Below, piece after piece: positions 1-10,766 of a DNA stretch of 64,000 nt (positions are counted from its first letter, which is position 1; each line of letters starts with the position of its first letter). The notes under the pieces are model-generated. The model had not been told where the DNA came from, did no database searches, and saw only the letters and a list, made by a program, of their open reading frames with translations. A program made the position numbers and the translations under genes. The stretch covers positions 806,001-870,000 of the forward strand of contig NC_090775.1 in the NCBI RefSeq assembly GCF_001761485.1, read 5' to 3'. The stretch is from Yarrowia lipolytica (lineage: Eukaryota > Ascomycota > Dipodascomycetes > Dipodascales).

Positions 1-1246
1 GGTCGCTCTTCGGTGCATTCTCTGTGACGCAATGCCGCACCTGTGTGGAAGCGAAGGGAGACAGACCCAAGCTGAAGAGCTGCAACGTATACTTTTTTGC
101 TCTACGACGGAGGCGAAGGTGACGTGAATCTGGGTCGGGTTTTATGCCATGGCTACCATACCAGACCGCACGGTGTGACTACCATTGTTTGTACACAAAC
201 CGACTAATGTAGACTGGGGGAAACTAAGGTACTCCGCACCTCTCCGCACTGGCGCTTTGTTACTGTGGTTTGTTAGGGTGTCTTACGGTCTTTTGGTGCC
301 TGTCAACGCCATCTTAGCCGGAAACGTCAGTTGCACTCTCCTTCGGCACCTGTCCCAATCTGACTGTTTCAGGTTTAACGACGTGAAAGAAGTCGAGCAA
401 AATGTGTCCCAAGTGTCACGTACAAACCGCTCGGCGTGCTCCATCAACGTAGGAGGCCACTCCCGCAAGCAGTTTTCACCTGTACAAGCATGCATGGTGG
501 CCCTGGAGTCCTGTGGCCGGGGTTCGAGAACCGGAGGGCCGCGTGGCTGGTCGCGACTGCACGATCGACACGCTACCAGTAGCTCGCGGAGCTTCCCCTC
601 TCCTAGGTTTGACGGTGCAGTCAACAACTAAAGTGTGCGAAGCTAAGAGTGATCGTCGTGGAGCGGGGAGCCAGAAGAGAACCAGACAGGCAAGCCCAAG
701 ATGCGGATCTTCCCGCGGTCACGGGTCGTGCCCTCACCATGTCAAGTGATGTTCTTCACCTTTGTGAAGCCCCCAATTCAGGTACTCCTGCTCCAGCCCC
801 CACCGACTCCATCGTTTACGGGCCCCTCCACCCGACGCGAAGATTGATAACTGCAAAGACTGCATCAAACGCACCATCGACACATGGCCACCGACGGAGT
901 CAAACCTATGATTGCCAAGGCCAACAGGTCGCATACAATGCAATAGACGGAAACTTTTGGACCTCGCTCTAGACGGGGTTTAGACGTGGTTCCAGAGACG
1001 CAAGTCGGCCCGCTCAACGCTCAATCAAAAGACCTCCGGCCACTCCTCCGATCTACACATCCCGCTCACTCCCACTCACTTGCTCGATACCTCTCCGCCC
1101 CACCATGTCACACAAAAGACACAACCGTTTGACGCGCTTAGGCTTGCATTGCGTCTACTTGTAACTGTGGGTGTACCCCTTGCTGAGATGACGATGGAGG
1201 GGTATCATCATCTGTCAGACCGGACCAGAGACTATAGCTATCGACT

Positions 1247-1293
1247 AGCGGAGAGTTCACTACTGGATTTGAACCCAGTGTGAACTCTCCGCT
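1247..1293. repeat. perfect 14-bp inverted repeat with a nested 5-bp stem (hairpin)
   Basis: The arms AGCGGAGAGTTCAC (1247-1260) and GTGAACTCTCCGCT (1280-1293) are exact reverse complements. Inside them ACTGG (1262-1266) pairs with CCAGT (1275-1279), leaving one bulged T and an 8-base loop. Read on the minus strand, the loop and its flanks contain GGTTCAAATCC, which fits the RNA polymerase III B-box. A tRNA cloverleaf cannot be drawn around it, so I do not call a tRNA. Confidence 0.7.
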
Positions 1294-1510
1294 GGCTACT
1301 CTTGGCTCATCAACGCCTATCGTTGACGCCAAATTAGTGCTCTTCTTTCTCTCCGTCAATGACTTTGCGGTCTTGTAACCAGGTAGTTACCTCAAGCTCC
1401 AAACCCTACCGGACCATAGGTTGTGGAATCTGCATTCTGGAAAAGGCTAAAGACACTAGCGCCCTGTCTGGACTGAACATTGAAACCTACGTGGACGGCC
1501 CTGGCCACAA

Positions 1511-1516
1511 TATAAG
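1511..1516 (+). promoter_or_regulatory. TATA-like box of the glucanase gene
   Basis: TATAAG lies 61 bp upstream of the start codon at 1577. That spacing is reasonable for a yeast core promoter with a short leader. The call rests only on sequence and distance. Confidence 0.4.
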
Positions 1517-1576
1517 TGCAGAGAGGGCCGCTACAGGAGGCCCGCTATCCTTCGACGGTCTCTTGGTCTCTCCAAC

Positions 1577-2842
1577 ATGAAACTAACCAAACTTGTAGCT
1601 CTGGCAGGAGCCGCTCTGGCTTCGCCTATCCAGCTGGTCCCTCGAGAAGGCTCTTTCCTGGGATTCAACTACGGCAGCGAAAAGGTGCACGGCGTCAACC
1701 TTGGCGGCTGGTTTGTGCTGGAGCCCTTCATCACGCCCTCTCTGTTCGAAGCGTTTGGCAACAACGACGCCAACGTGCCCGTCGACGAGTACCACTATAC
1801 CGCCTGGCTGGGCAAGGAGGAGGCCGAAAAGCGACTGACGGACCACTGGAACACGTGGATCACCGAGTACGACATCAAGGCCATTGCCGAAAACTACAAG
1901 CTCAACCTGGTGCGAATACCCATTGGCTACTGGGCCTTTTCGCTTCTCCCAAACGACCCCTACGTCCAGGGCCAGGAGGCATACCTCGACCGAGCCCTGG
2001 GCTGGTGTAGAAAGTACGGAGTCAAGGCGTGGGTCGATGTCCATGGAGTCCCCGGCTCCCAGAACGGCTTCGACAACTCCGGACTGCGAGACCACTGGGA
2101 CTGGCCCAACGCAGACAATGTGCAGCATTCCATCAACGTGATCAACTACATTGCTGGCAAGTACGGCGCTCCCGAGTACAACGACATTGTGGTGGGTATC
2201 GAGCTGGTCAACGAGCCTCTGGGCCCCGCCATTGGCATGGAGGTGATTGAGAAGTACTTCCAGGAGGGCTTCTGGACCGTGCGACACGCGGGCTCCGACA
2301 CTGCCGTGGTCATCCACGACGCCTTTCAGGAGAAGAACTACTTCAACAACTTTATGACCACCGAGCAGGGTTTCTGGAACGTGGTTCTGGACCATCACCA
2401 GTACCAGGTCTTTTCTCCCGGCGAGCTGGCCCGGAACATTGACCAGCACATTGCCGAGGTGTGCAACGTGGGTCGACAGGCTTCCACAGAATACCACTGG
2501 CGAATCTTTGGCGAGTGGTCCGCTGCTCTGACCGATTGTACCCATTGGCTCAACGGTGTGGGCAAGGGCCCTCGTCTGGACGGCTCCTTCCCCGGCTCGT
2601 ACTACCAGCGATCGTGCCAGGGTCGAGGCGACATTCAGACGTGGTCCGAGCAGGACAAGCAGGAGTCTCGACGGTACGTGGAGGCCCAGCTCGATGCGTG
2701 GGAGCATGGAGGTGATGGCTGGATCTACTGGACTTACAAGACGGAGAACGCCCTTGAGTGGGACTTCCGACGGCTCGTGGACAATGGCATTTTCCCCTTC
2801 CCATACTGGGACCGACAGTTCCCCAACCAGTGTGGTTTTTAA
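1577..2842 (+). CDS. EXG1: secreted exo-1,3-beta-glucanase (glucan 1,3-beta-glucosidase), GH5
   Basis: Predicted cell-wall enzyme that removes glucose from the non-reducing end of beta-1,3-glucan during wall remodelling. The 421-residue protein starts with a hydrophobic signal peptide (about residues 1-16) followed by a short propeptide with a possible processing site near VPRE. The GH5 fold is shown by GVNLGGWFVLEPF (about 39-51), the acid/base glutamate in LVNEP (E213), the DHHQYQVF segment (about 272-279) and the nucleophile glutamate in FGEWS (E313). Length is close to yeast Exg1 (448). No intron is evident. A TATA-like element lies 61 bp upstream. The ATG at 1577 is chosen because it begins the signal peptide directly. 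Several Exg paralogues exist in yeasts, so the family is sure and the exact orthologue less so. Confidence 0.93.
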   Translation: MKLTKLVALAGAALASPIQLVPREGSFLGFNYGSEKVHGVNLGGWFVLEPFITPSLFEAFGNNDANVPVDEYHYTAWLGKEEAEKRLTDHWNTWITEYDIKAIAENYKLNLVRIPIGYWAFSLLPNDPYVQGQEAYLDRALGWCRKYGVKAWVDVHGVPGSQNGFDNSGLRDHWDWPNADNVQHSINVINYIAGKYGAPEYNDIVVGIELVNEPLGPAIGMEVIEKYFQEGFWTVRHAGSDTAVVIHDAFQEKNYFNNFMTTEQGFWNVVLDHHQYQVFSPGELARNIDQHIAEVCNVGRQASTEYHWRIFGEWSAALTDCTHWLNGVGKGPRLDGSFPGSYYQRSCQGRGDIQTWSEQDKQESRRYVEAQLDAWEHGGDGWIYWTYKTENALEWDFRRLVDNGIFPFPYWDRQFPNQCGF

Positions 2843-4839
2843 TACCCCATAGATATTTATTCAGATTCTAATACTACTAATGATGCGTAGACGGTCCGTA
2901 GACGAGTCCGTATAACACTACAAGTATATCACAACCTCGACGCACTGGTCAGAGTCGCTCAATGATCAACATGGTTAAGTTTATCAATTTCGACATTGGC
3001 TTGTTGCACATGAAACATGCGTATATAGCAAATATCACAACTCTGGGGGGTGGTAGGTTTCAGGCGTGACAAAGAGGTGGGGAGGATGGTTGCGGCAGAT
3101 TTTGTCAATGTATTGGGGTTTTGAACATAGTTCTTGTATCCCCCAGAGTCTGAGCTTCAAAATGAGCCTATAATCGAGACCGTGGCTGCCCTTTATCAGC
3201 CACTAAAGTGCCGTGTTTCGCCGGAACGTCTCTCTCCATGTCTCAGCATAGACTTCGGGTCGTAAAAGTGGCATTCTCAATAGCACTTTTGGCCAGTGTC
3301 GCACTGGAATAGGAAGTGGAGGGGGATGCTGGCGGGGCACACAACAGCCAGTGGTTGCTTCTTTTGACCACAATGTTTTCTTTGTGCACAACCTATGGAC
3401 CACAATTGCCGGTCCCACCCCTCGGTCCACTTCCATCTTGACAGACTCTGTTTCACTTAGTGCGTTGGCGTGGCAGGCAACCATGGATTGACGCTCAACT
3501 GGCGTTTCTACTGTACGAGCACAGCCGCTCTCTGCCGGTCTCCCCAGACCCAGACCACTCAGCAATGTTGATCGTGCCGAAGTCGACAACGGCATAGCAC
3601 GATTCAAGAGCAATCGAGAAAAGAGCGGACTGCAAAAGAGGGCTCTGGAAAGACCAACCGCCAGGCCGCCACAGCCGTCGTATATATCGTACGGCGCCAT
3701 TTTACCTTTGCTGAGCTTCCTCGGCGGTCTACAAGTAGAGTGATAACCATGTGGTTCGGGAACCATGTCTAGACCAGGTACGGTGGTTCAATGTGAGACC
3801 GGCATAGGTGCTACAAGTAGCAGTTTGATGATGGCAGGGGGGCCTAGTCTGCGCTCACCTACAAACTGTACCCCAGCTCGGATAATTCGCCAGATGCCAG
3901 CGTTCAGATTAGATTCTATTGTCACTGTCCAACTGAGACCTGTTCTTTTTTTAGCCCGTGGTGGAAGGGCAAGTGCGTTGTCGAAAGACATGTCTTAGGA
4001 ATGGTAGCTGTGGAAAAAGCAACTACTCTACTGTCCCAGAGACATCCAATCATCACCTGGTGTCGTACTTGTAGCTGCTGAAAGAAGACTATAGACACGG
4101 TCTAAAAGACCATGGTTAGTCTAGACTCGTTAGCTACATTGTACTGGTAGTCCGCCACTTGCGGGTAGTTAGTCCACCATGACGGAAATTGGCGGATGGG
4201 TGGTCAAACGCGATATGGCTTTTCTCGCCTAAACCCGACCTATCAATCCCATCCCTGACTCACACTGTAGGAATGTCAAATGGACGAGTATGTATGTACA
4301 GTTCCAAGGCGAGGTCTAAGAATGTGGTCTGTCTTGCGCGCCGATATATCGTGTTTAGTGATAGCTCGAGCTCGAGTTGTAATTAGAAAAGAAAAAAAAA
4401 TGGCAGTTTTCCAAGGAGTCAGCCCGCTTTTGACAGTCAACAGAGAGTGTAGGGTGGTAATTCGGTCTTACAGGAACACAATGTTGCACACACTGCTTCT
4501 GCATTTGATTGGCTAATTAAACGCATGCGCAAATCGAACTCACGATCTTGAACGCGCTTTCAAACTGTTCAGAATGGAAAAGTTGGTTTGAGACTGCTCA
4601 GACCAGCCAAGCGCATTTCGGGAAAGGGACGAATCTGATTTACAAGCGGGGCTGGATCCACATACCCCCGATGCGTCTCTGGGACCAGTTAGGACCCGCA
4701 TTTCTACCCATCGAGCTCCCACCCTGTAACAGCTCCTAAAACAACACCGAATGCATGCACATGCACCTCACCTGCATGTCCCTTCTACAATGTAGAATGT
4801 GAATAGAGCCAACAGTTCACCGCCACTCAGACGCCTTGG

Positions 4840-4886
4840 TCACGTGATAGGAACCAGATACCCTCCCGAACCATTGTATCACGTGA
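4840..4886. promoter_or_regulatory. paired TCACGTGA boxes upstream of the DUF2841 gene
   Basis: Two exact TCACGTGA sites (4840-4847 and 4879-4886) are 39 bp apart, 260-310 bp upstream of the start at 5147. The second sits in a 12-bp palindrome, TATCACGTGATA. CACGTG is the core bound by Cbf1/Pho4-type bHLH factors; the actual binder here is not known. Confidence 0.45.
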
Positions 4887-5086
4887 TATCCCAGATCCGC
4901 CAGCCGCCTGATCCACCACCGCTTGACTCAAGCTGTTTTTCGTCTGCACTTGGTTGGGGCTGACTTTACCAATCCATCTCAATATGACCCCTCTGGGGAC
5001 AAGTGGTGCAGGAGTGTTTGTTGTTGATTTTTGGTAGAGACGGAAAATCGACATTTGGTAAAGACGGAAATGTGACACCTCCGCGA

Positions 5087-5093
5087 TATATAA
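5087..5093 (+). promoter_or_regulatory. TATA box of the DUF2841 gene
   Basis: TATATAA lies 54 bp upstream of the start codon at 5147, in a plausible core-promoter position. Confidence 0.4.
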
Positions 5094-5146
5094 TGACGTA
5101 GTGAAATACCCAGTATGAGCCCATAACCGACCAGTCTCTCTCGCAA

Positions 5147-6520
5147 ATGACTTCTCACCATCTACCGGTCCCCAACGCCAGCAACCTCAGACTCGCCTCT
5201 CTGGTCCGAGAGCTTAGTCAGCTGTCTGGCGTCGACTTTGCCCTGGTGACTCTCTCCACCACCCCCATTAACGACGACACTTGCTCCGAAACGGCCGTGT
5301 CTCACTCTCTTCCTCTTCTTGAAGGCCGCCACTTTTCGCTCTTTGCCTCGTCCGAATTCAAGGGCCATATTGGCGCCGTAGTTGACGAGAACCTGGTGCC
5401 TGCCCTGGTGGAACACAAGCAGGCCCAGGATCTGCCTCGAACACTCATCGACCTCACAAACACAGAGGCGCTGCTAGCCTACCTGGCAGCATGTCTGTTC
5501 CTGCTCCAACAGGAGACGTGCAAGAACATTGCCCGGACATGGATCAAGTTCATTGAGCCCAAGAAGCAGAGCAAGTATCCCTACAAGCGTGGCTCGTGCA
5601 CGGCCCCACCATGGTGGCCTCGTGGCGTCACCCACAAAGAGCCCGATCACCTGCAGAAGAATGAGCGCATCAACCTCCTGACTCATCTGCTACTGTACTC
5701 TGATTTCTCACTCGAGACGCTCATGGAAGCTACCAACGAAAACAGAGACGTGGTCCCGTCGCCCAAGCGGGTGTTTGTGGACCAGGCGTTTGATATTGCT
5801 CAGGTGTACCGTTTTCTGCACCGAAGCTCACACCCAAACGACGGTTCTGTGGACATGAGCAGGTACACAAACTACGAAGTGATCCACGTGCATGCTCTGA
5901 CGTATGGGCAGAACCGTTATGAGCGCAAGGACGAGCCTAGGATGTCTTCGAGAGCCCCCTACAGAAGTTTTGGCATGTCTCTGCCAACCGAGGACAACAG
6001 AGGAATGATTCTCAAACGAGAGTGTTCTTCTTCCAGTCCGATTATGTTGTCTCCTGGGTATCCTGGCAGCATCAACTGTGCATATAATGGGTTGTACACT
6101 GCATACGGCTCTCACAGTGGAAGCACAACTCCCAGAATGACTATGGAACCGGTTCTACCTAGGAACGAATCTCTTGTCTCAAGAAATGAACCCCCCAGGG
6201 GCTACTTCAAGCCCCACTTCTCGCCAGAGACCTACAGAGCTCCTCCTCCTGCTCAGCCCTCCAACTCCTCTGCTAGCAAGTACCACTACCCGGGCCATTA
6301 CGGAACCTCCTACACTTACACGCAGCAGCCTCACAACCCCTACTATGTCAATGGCTATTACGCGCAGCAGTCTGTAGGCGAGATTCAGATGCGGTCTCCT
6401 CCTTCCAGTTCTTCAAGTGCAAACACCTCAGTTGATTCGAACGAGGATTTTGGACTTAGTGCGAAGCGATCGATGGCGGTCGATGATGTGAGGCCCTTGA
6501 AGCGGCCGGTCAGTCGGTAG
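5147..6520 (+). CDS. DUF2841-family protein (YDR124W-like), function unknown
   Basis: 457-residue protein of unknown function. The N-terminal 110 residues look like a small globular domain. Residues about 125-195 carry the conserved helical block that I recognise as the fungal DUF2841/YDR124W domain: CKNIARTWIKFIEPKKQ, then KYPYKRG, PPWWPRGV, HKEPDHLQKNER and a leucine-rich helix. The tryptophan/proline-rich PPWWP segment followed by HKEPDHL is the most diagnostic part. The C-terminal half (about 260-457) is low in complexity, rich in Ser, Pro, Tyr and Asn, and likely disordered. It ends in a basic KRPVSR. Family members are often treated as nuclear or regulatory, but no biochemical role is established to my knowledge. 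No intron is seen; a TATA box lies 54 bp upstream. Family assignment is from motif recall. Confidence 0.75.
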   Translation: MTSHHLPVPNASNLRLASLVRELSQLSGVDFALVTLSTTPINDDTCSETAVSHSLPLLEGRHFSLFASSEFKGHIGAVVDENLVPALVEHKQAQDLPRTLIDLTNTEALLAYLAACLFLLQQETCKNIARTWIKFIEPKKQSKYPYKRGSCTAPPWWPRGVTHKEPDHLQKNERINLLTHLLLYSDFSLETLMEATNENRDVVPSPKRVFVDQAFDIAQVYRFLHRSSHPNDGSVDMSRYTNYEVIHVHALTYGQNRYERKDEPRMSSRAPYRSFGMSLPTEDNRGMILKRECSSSSPIMLSPGYPGSINCAYNGLYTAYGSHSGSTTPRMTMEPVLPRNESLVSRNEPPRGYFKPHFSPETYRAPPPAQPSNSSASKYHYPGHYGTSYTYTQQPHNPYYVNGYYAQQSVGEIQMRSPPSSSSSANTSVDSNEDFGLSAKRSMAVDDVRPLKRPVSR

Positions 6521-8600
6521 GAGCGGCGTCCTAGTATTTTATCGGCAGTGGTTGTGCTATCGAGCCATTGTTTGGCAGTTGCAGTTTACAATAGCAACCA
6601 AGTGAGTTGGACGTTGGACTTTGAGACCCTTTTTATTTAACTAATATACCCTTTTATGTACAGTATGTACTGTACATACAGTAGCAGTAGCTGTAGTTGT
6701 ACAGTATAACCGCGGATGGTTGACCATACTATGTACTGTATTATCAGCAGGGCATTATCACGAAAGTGCAAAAAAAAAAAAAAATGATTTTATGTATAGT
6801 CATTGGTGGATTATTTGGTATCATTAGAATCGGTGAAGATTTCTGAACCAAGTGATATAGTTTTTTATGGTCTTTTGCTATAGTGAAGTTGGTTATTCAC
6901 ACATTATTTTGAACTGTAGGGAAGATCGATCGAAGGTAGAAAACGCTACAGGTACAGTATATTGGAGGGAGCTCGAGGCCACCGGCTGATTCAGAATCGT
7001 ATATACACCATGTACACCGCTTTTGGCGTTGATATCGATAGGTATGGTGGAGATAAGATCCTGAGAGCTCCAGAAGACCCTTTTTTGCACCTGGAACTTA
7101 GCTGCAGTATATAAACATGTTCAAAGGGCCATTTCATCAGTTGCAACCTCTCGCGATACTTCCAACGTGGTATATGAAGGATCTGGATGGAGAGCCCAAC
7201 GGTGATGAGCTCTCAAACTCTGTTTTCACCCCACCTTCATTCCACCTAAATTTATCGCCAGTTCGTCGCCGTCATTTAATCACCATATTGGAATATTTAG
7301 ACGTGCAAACCACAAACCAAAACTACCCTTCAACTCGCAGTGGCCGTTTTACCGTAGTTGTAAAAATTTGGTATCGTTTGGCCCAGTTTTGGGAGACTGA
7401 TAACACATTTACTGCTGGTTCTTGGTCAATCTGGATCTCACATCCCCCTGGATCGCTTGTGGGACTAATGGTGGGTCCATGTACGTATTGCAGAGCGTGT
7501 ACTTATTGTTGGTGAAGTCATACTCATTTGGCTACAAGTAGTTGCAATTTCCAACGCGAAAGACTCATTTCTGGTGTAGACTCATTTCTGGTGCAGTTAC
7601 TGATATAATATATACTCCTCCACGGTTCGTTCGAATTCGAACATGCGGGTACCTTGTTCCATTCTCAGAGCTGGCAGTTTAATTTAAATATATACAGCAC
7701 ATCTTGAAACATGCATGGACAGGGTTTTGACAGCTGAAATTGGAGCTAGTGTAGCGAGATGCAGCTGTTAGTGGAGAAGACCTGAGAGCAGACGTGGGTG
7801 TCTCGGAGACGAGCTGACGAGCTGTTTGTGTCGTATTTTCGACCCGTTTGGACTCGTTTGGACTCGTTTGGACTCGTTTCTACATACTACCTTGTTTTTT
7901 TTGGCATTCCTCACAATCCATCGTAAACTTTTGTCAAATCCACCAGGGGTTAGGTTGGAATGAATGCTACTTCGGAGTCAGTAGCCGTGTGTGTAATGTT
8001 GGTGTGTAATGTTGGCGTGTAATGTCGGCCGTGTAATATTGGCCAGCAGCATTCTTTTGGTATGGAGAGCCGTTTGTTGGGTCGCGTGACTCTATTACTC
8101 CTTCGTCCTCTCCTCCTTGTTGACCCTCACTTGCTTGCAATGTCATGTCATTATCTCCGGTCTGTTCTCGTTTCATGTCCAACCAGTTGCGGATTATAGC
8201 GGGTATTAGAGTTGGATATGCATCGAATGTGGAGCAGCAGGAGCATAAATTACTGCATGTAGTGCACTTGTACTATCAACCAGACGAGTGCAACTAGCAT
8301 TAATGGACGTAATAGTGAGATTGGAGGTGATTTCCCACGATATAGACATGAAGGAAAATATTTCCCGACCAATTTCGGTTTTTTTTCCACGGCTATTACG
8401 ATCCCCCTGATAGTCCAGTCCCATCCTCTTGCCTGCTATTTATGCACAGCCCAAAGTTTAGCGAGAGAGTCAAGAGGCAACTTGAGACACCTATTCAGAG
8501 TGCGCGCTCACCCAGACAGCTTTCCAGGCATAAATCGAATTGATCACAGCTCTTCGACACACACACCAGCGACACAAGGTCTTCTGAACGTGCCTTTGAC
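6521..8600. other. 2.1 kb intergenic region with short repeats
   Basis: It holds an A-rich run at 6771-6784, inverted GTACAGTATGTAC-type sequence around 6659-6682, and a 10-bp tandem repeat at 7845-7880. A 132-codon frame at 7117-7515 has a TATA-like element just before its ATG but no recognisable domain, so it is not called. Confidence 0.6.
7845..7880. repeat. 10-bp tandem repeat (CGTTTGGACT, about 3.5 copies)
   Basis: Three exact consecutive copies of CGTTTGGACT plus a partial fourth. The unit is not a multiple of three and lies between genes. Confidence 0.8.
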
Positions 8601-10664
8601 ATGGCGCTTTTCAGAGTACTCACTCTCCTGAGCCTGGCTCTTCTGGGGGCAGCTCAGTACTCGCCAGAGGAGCTCCAGGGGTACTACGGGCTGGTGGAGC
8701 CGACCAATCGCACACAAAACAACTACAACTCATTCAGCCTCACGGTCGAGGGCGACTACGTGTCCAACATCCAGGCTCTGACGGTGGAGACCGACAAACT
8801 GGCCGGACTCAACTCGGCAGCTGCAGTCTCCGGCAACCTGCGAATGATCAGTGGAAACTACACGGGGCCGGCGCTGGACTGGTCCAATGCGGCCCTCATC
8901 GACTGCGACAACACCACCGACGTTATCGATGCACTCAACGAGGTGCTCATCAACAACCCGGCTTGCATGATTCTGTACTCATTGAACTCGGACGCTTGTC
9001 ACTTCACACGGCCATACAGAGTCTTTTCGGCCGATATCGGCTTCGTGTTCACCACGGTCTCGGCCAAGGGAGCCCAGTCACTACTGGAAAAGGTGCAACA
9101 GTCGCCTGTTCTGCTGCATTCAGTCGCTTGGCTTAATACCACATCTCTACCAGATGATAATACCCCCGTGGTGGATGATAAGGGCCCCTCCAGGGATACA
9201 AAGATCGCCATGGCCGTTCTTTACTGCATTTGCGGCGTTCTAGCACTAGCCGTCGTTGTTCTCATTTCTCTGGGCATATGGAGAGTCCATCGTCACCCCG
9301 AACGGTACGGATTGGCTCCTCCTGACCAGACAGATGAGGAACGCGAAATCTCCGACGATTTCAACAACGGCGGTGGCGACGTATACACCCCGCCTCCAAC
9401 AAGAGTGGAGAAGGCCAAGGGTCTTGCACGGGCTGTTTTGGACGCCATTCCGTTGATGCGGGTCATGATTGGAAGCCAGGAGGACGAGAAGGACAAAGGT
9501 ACAGCTCCAGGTGAGAGTTCCAGTAGTCCGGCCATGTCCACGCATAAGCGGGATGTTTCTAATGTCTCTGTCAAGTCTAGTTGTGACATGTCTCGAATGG
9601 AAACATTACCTGTGTACATTCAGGAAGACGACAACTGTGCCATTTGCTTTGACAACTTTGAGGACAACCAGATCATTCGACAGCTTCCTTGCACGCATAG
9701 ATTCCACGCCGATTGCGTGGATCATTGGTTGCTCAACTCGTCTTCTCAGTGTCCCATGTGTCGAATGAATTTGAGAAAGGAAGAGAACGAGACAACTGAG
9801 AACGAAGCAACCACTCCATCCACACATACACAAACGCAGACGGCGCAACCACAAACTACTTCTCAACAGCAACCGTCAGTCATCACGGTCACTCAACGGG
9901 ACCTCAACATCTCTCTGGCCACCCGAATCATCGACTGGTGGAACATGTTGTGCCTCCCTGAAGACGCACGAGCCGAGGCCCGAGAACGACTCAACCACGA
10001 GTCGGAACTGCGTCGCAAAATCAGACAACTGCAGCGGTCCGACGGTACGCTGATGCCTAACGACGGCATTGTTGCTACTGACGATGGAGCTTTAAGGGTG
10101 TTGCTGGACAACAGACCCTTGCAAGCTCCTCCGATCGACGTTCCCTTGTCAGAGAGAATGCTCGTTCCAGGCCCTGATCTGGATCTCAACAATGTCGAGG
10201 CTCCTGTTCCGAGGTATTCCGTGTTACCGGACATGAGCGCAGCTTCCGAGTCGGTCTACAACCGAGACTCGGTGTCCCTGCCCCAAGCCTGTCTTCTGCC
10301 TCAACTAGATCTGTCTGAGTTCTCTGTTGATGTGGATGGTATGAACACACACTACGATACGAGTACCGGTACTGGGTCTGATATCGACACTGACATTGGA
10401 GACGTTACCAGAGTCGACACGCGTGACGCTACTACAGCTCATGTTGATGGTGACTGTGCTTCCTATGTTGAAGATGCCAAAACTAAAGAAGCTAACGAAA
10501 CTGCTTCCGACGCTCTTTATGACCCAGCCTCCGACACCCTCGAGCTCGAGACGCTCAGAGATGCCTCTGCCGCCTGTGAAGACGGCCCCGCTGCTCACGG
10601 AACACACCAAGACCCCGACTTTGAATTCGACTTTGAAAACACCACCCATTCTAAACCTATTTAA
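8601..10664 (+). CDS. membrane-anchored RING-H2 E3 ubiquitin ligase (PA-TM-RING type)
   Basis: Predicted single-pass membrane ubiquitin ligase of the endomembrane system. The 687-residue protein has a signal peptide (about 1-18), a lumenal domain of about 180 residues with several N-glycosylation sites (NRT, NYT, NTT), one transmembrane helix (about 201-227, ending in a basic stop-transfer region), and a cytosolic RING-H2 finger at about 346-392. The RING reads C-x2-C, then CTHRFH, C-x2-HW, and CPMC, i.e. C3H2C3. The layout of signal, lumenal domain, TM and RING matches PA-TM-RING proteins, though the lumenal domain is diverged. The last 290 residues form a long acidic, Thr/Asp-rich tail ending in FDFENTTHSKPI. 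The tail may carry sorting or substrate signals, which is inference. Its 3' end faces SNX3, 102 bp away. Confidence 0.85.
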   Translation: MALFRVLTLLSLALLGAAQYSPEELQGYYGLVEPTNRTQNNYNSFSLTVEGDYVSNIQALTVETDKLAGLNSAAAVSGNLRMISGNYTGPALDWSNAALIDCDNTTDVIDALNEVLINNPACMILYSLNSDACHFTRPYRVFSADIGFVFTTVSAKGAQSLLEKVQQSPVLLHSVAWLNTTSLPDDNTPVVDDKGPSRDTKIAMAVLYCICGVLALAVVVLISLGIWRVHRHPERYGLAPPDQTDEEREISDDFNNGGGDVYTPPPTRVEKAKGLARAVLDAIPLMRVMIGSQEDEKDKGTAPGESSSSPAMSTHKRDVSNVSVKSSCDMSRMETLPVYIQEDDNCAICFDNFEDNQIIRQLPCTHRFHADCVDHWLLNSSSQCPMCRMNLRKEENETTENEATTPSTHTQTQTAQPQTTSQQQPSVITVTQRDLNISLATRIIDWWNMLCLPEDARAEARERLNHESELRRKIRQLQRSDGTLMPNDGIVATDDGALRVLLDNRPLQAPPIDVPLSERMLVPGPDLDLNNVEAPVPRYSVLPDMSAASESVYNRDSVSLPQACLLPQLDLSEFSVDVDGMNTHYDTSTGTGSDIDTDIGDVTRVDTRDATTAHVDGDCASYVEDAKTKEANETASDALYDPASDTLELETLRDASAACEDGPAAHGTHQDPDFEFDFENTTHSKPI

Positions 10665-10766
10665 TCCTTCTACAAGTAGACAAAGACTACAGCCAAATAT
10701 TGCATATTAATATTCATTCTCCGTCATGCGTAAACGTCCTTGTGCCTGTACTCGTAGTGGTTGCGC

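Larger units (their letters stand above)
1..1576. other. gene-free left flank with a strong hairpin
   Basis: Short overlapping reading frames occur on both strands, but none has recognisable motifs or an intron signature, so no gene is called. The stretch holds a strong inverted repeat at 1247-1293 and the promoter of the glucanase gene that starts at 1577. Any gene truncated at the left edge would lie outside the visible coding evidence. Confidence 0.6.
2843..5146. other. 2.3 kb intergenic region, no gene supported
   Basis: A 187-codon open frame lies on the minus strand at 3203-3766, but it shows no recognisable domain and is not called. CTACAAGTAG occurs twice (3729-3738 and 3811-3820). 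Two TCACGTGA boxes at 4840-4847 and 4879-4886 lie upstream of the DUF2841 gene. Confidence 0.6.

Noticed and set aside
1583-2707. 374-codon minus-strand frame over EXG1
   Set aside because: It lies entirely antisense to the glucanase gene, which has clear GH5 motifs; the translation is Val/Leu/His-biased, as expected of a codon shadow.
3203-3766. 187-codon minus-strand frame
   Set aside because: No recognisable domain, targeting signal or intron signature. A frame of this length can arise by chance in a GC-rich spacer of this size.
7117-7515. 132-codon plus-strand frame with a TATA-like sequence next to its ATG
   Set aside because: The TATA is only a few bases from the ATG, too close for a normal leader, and the translation has no family motifs.
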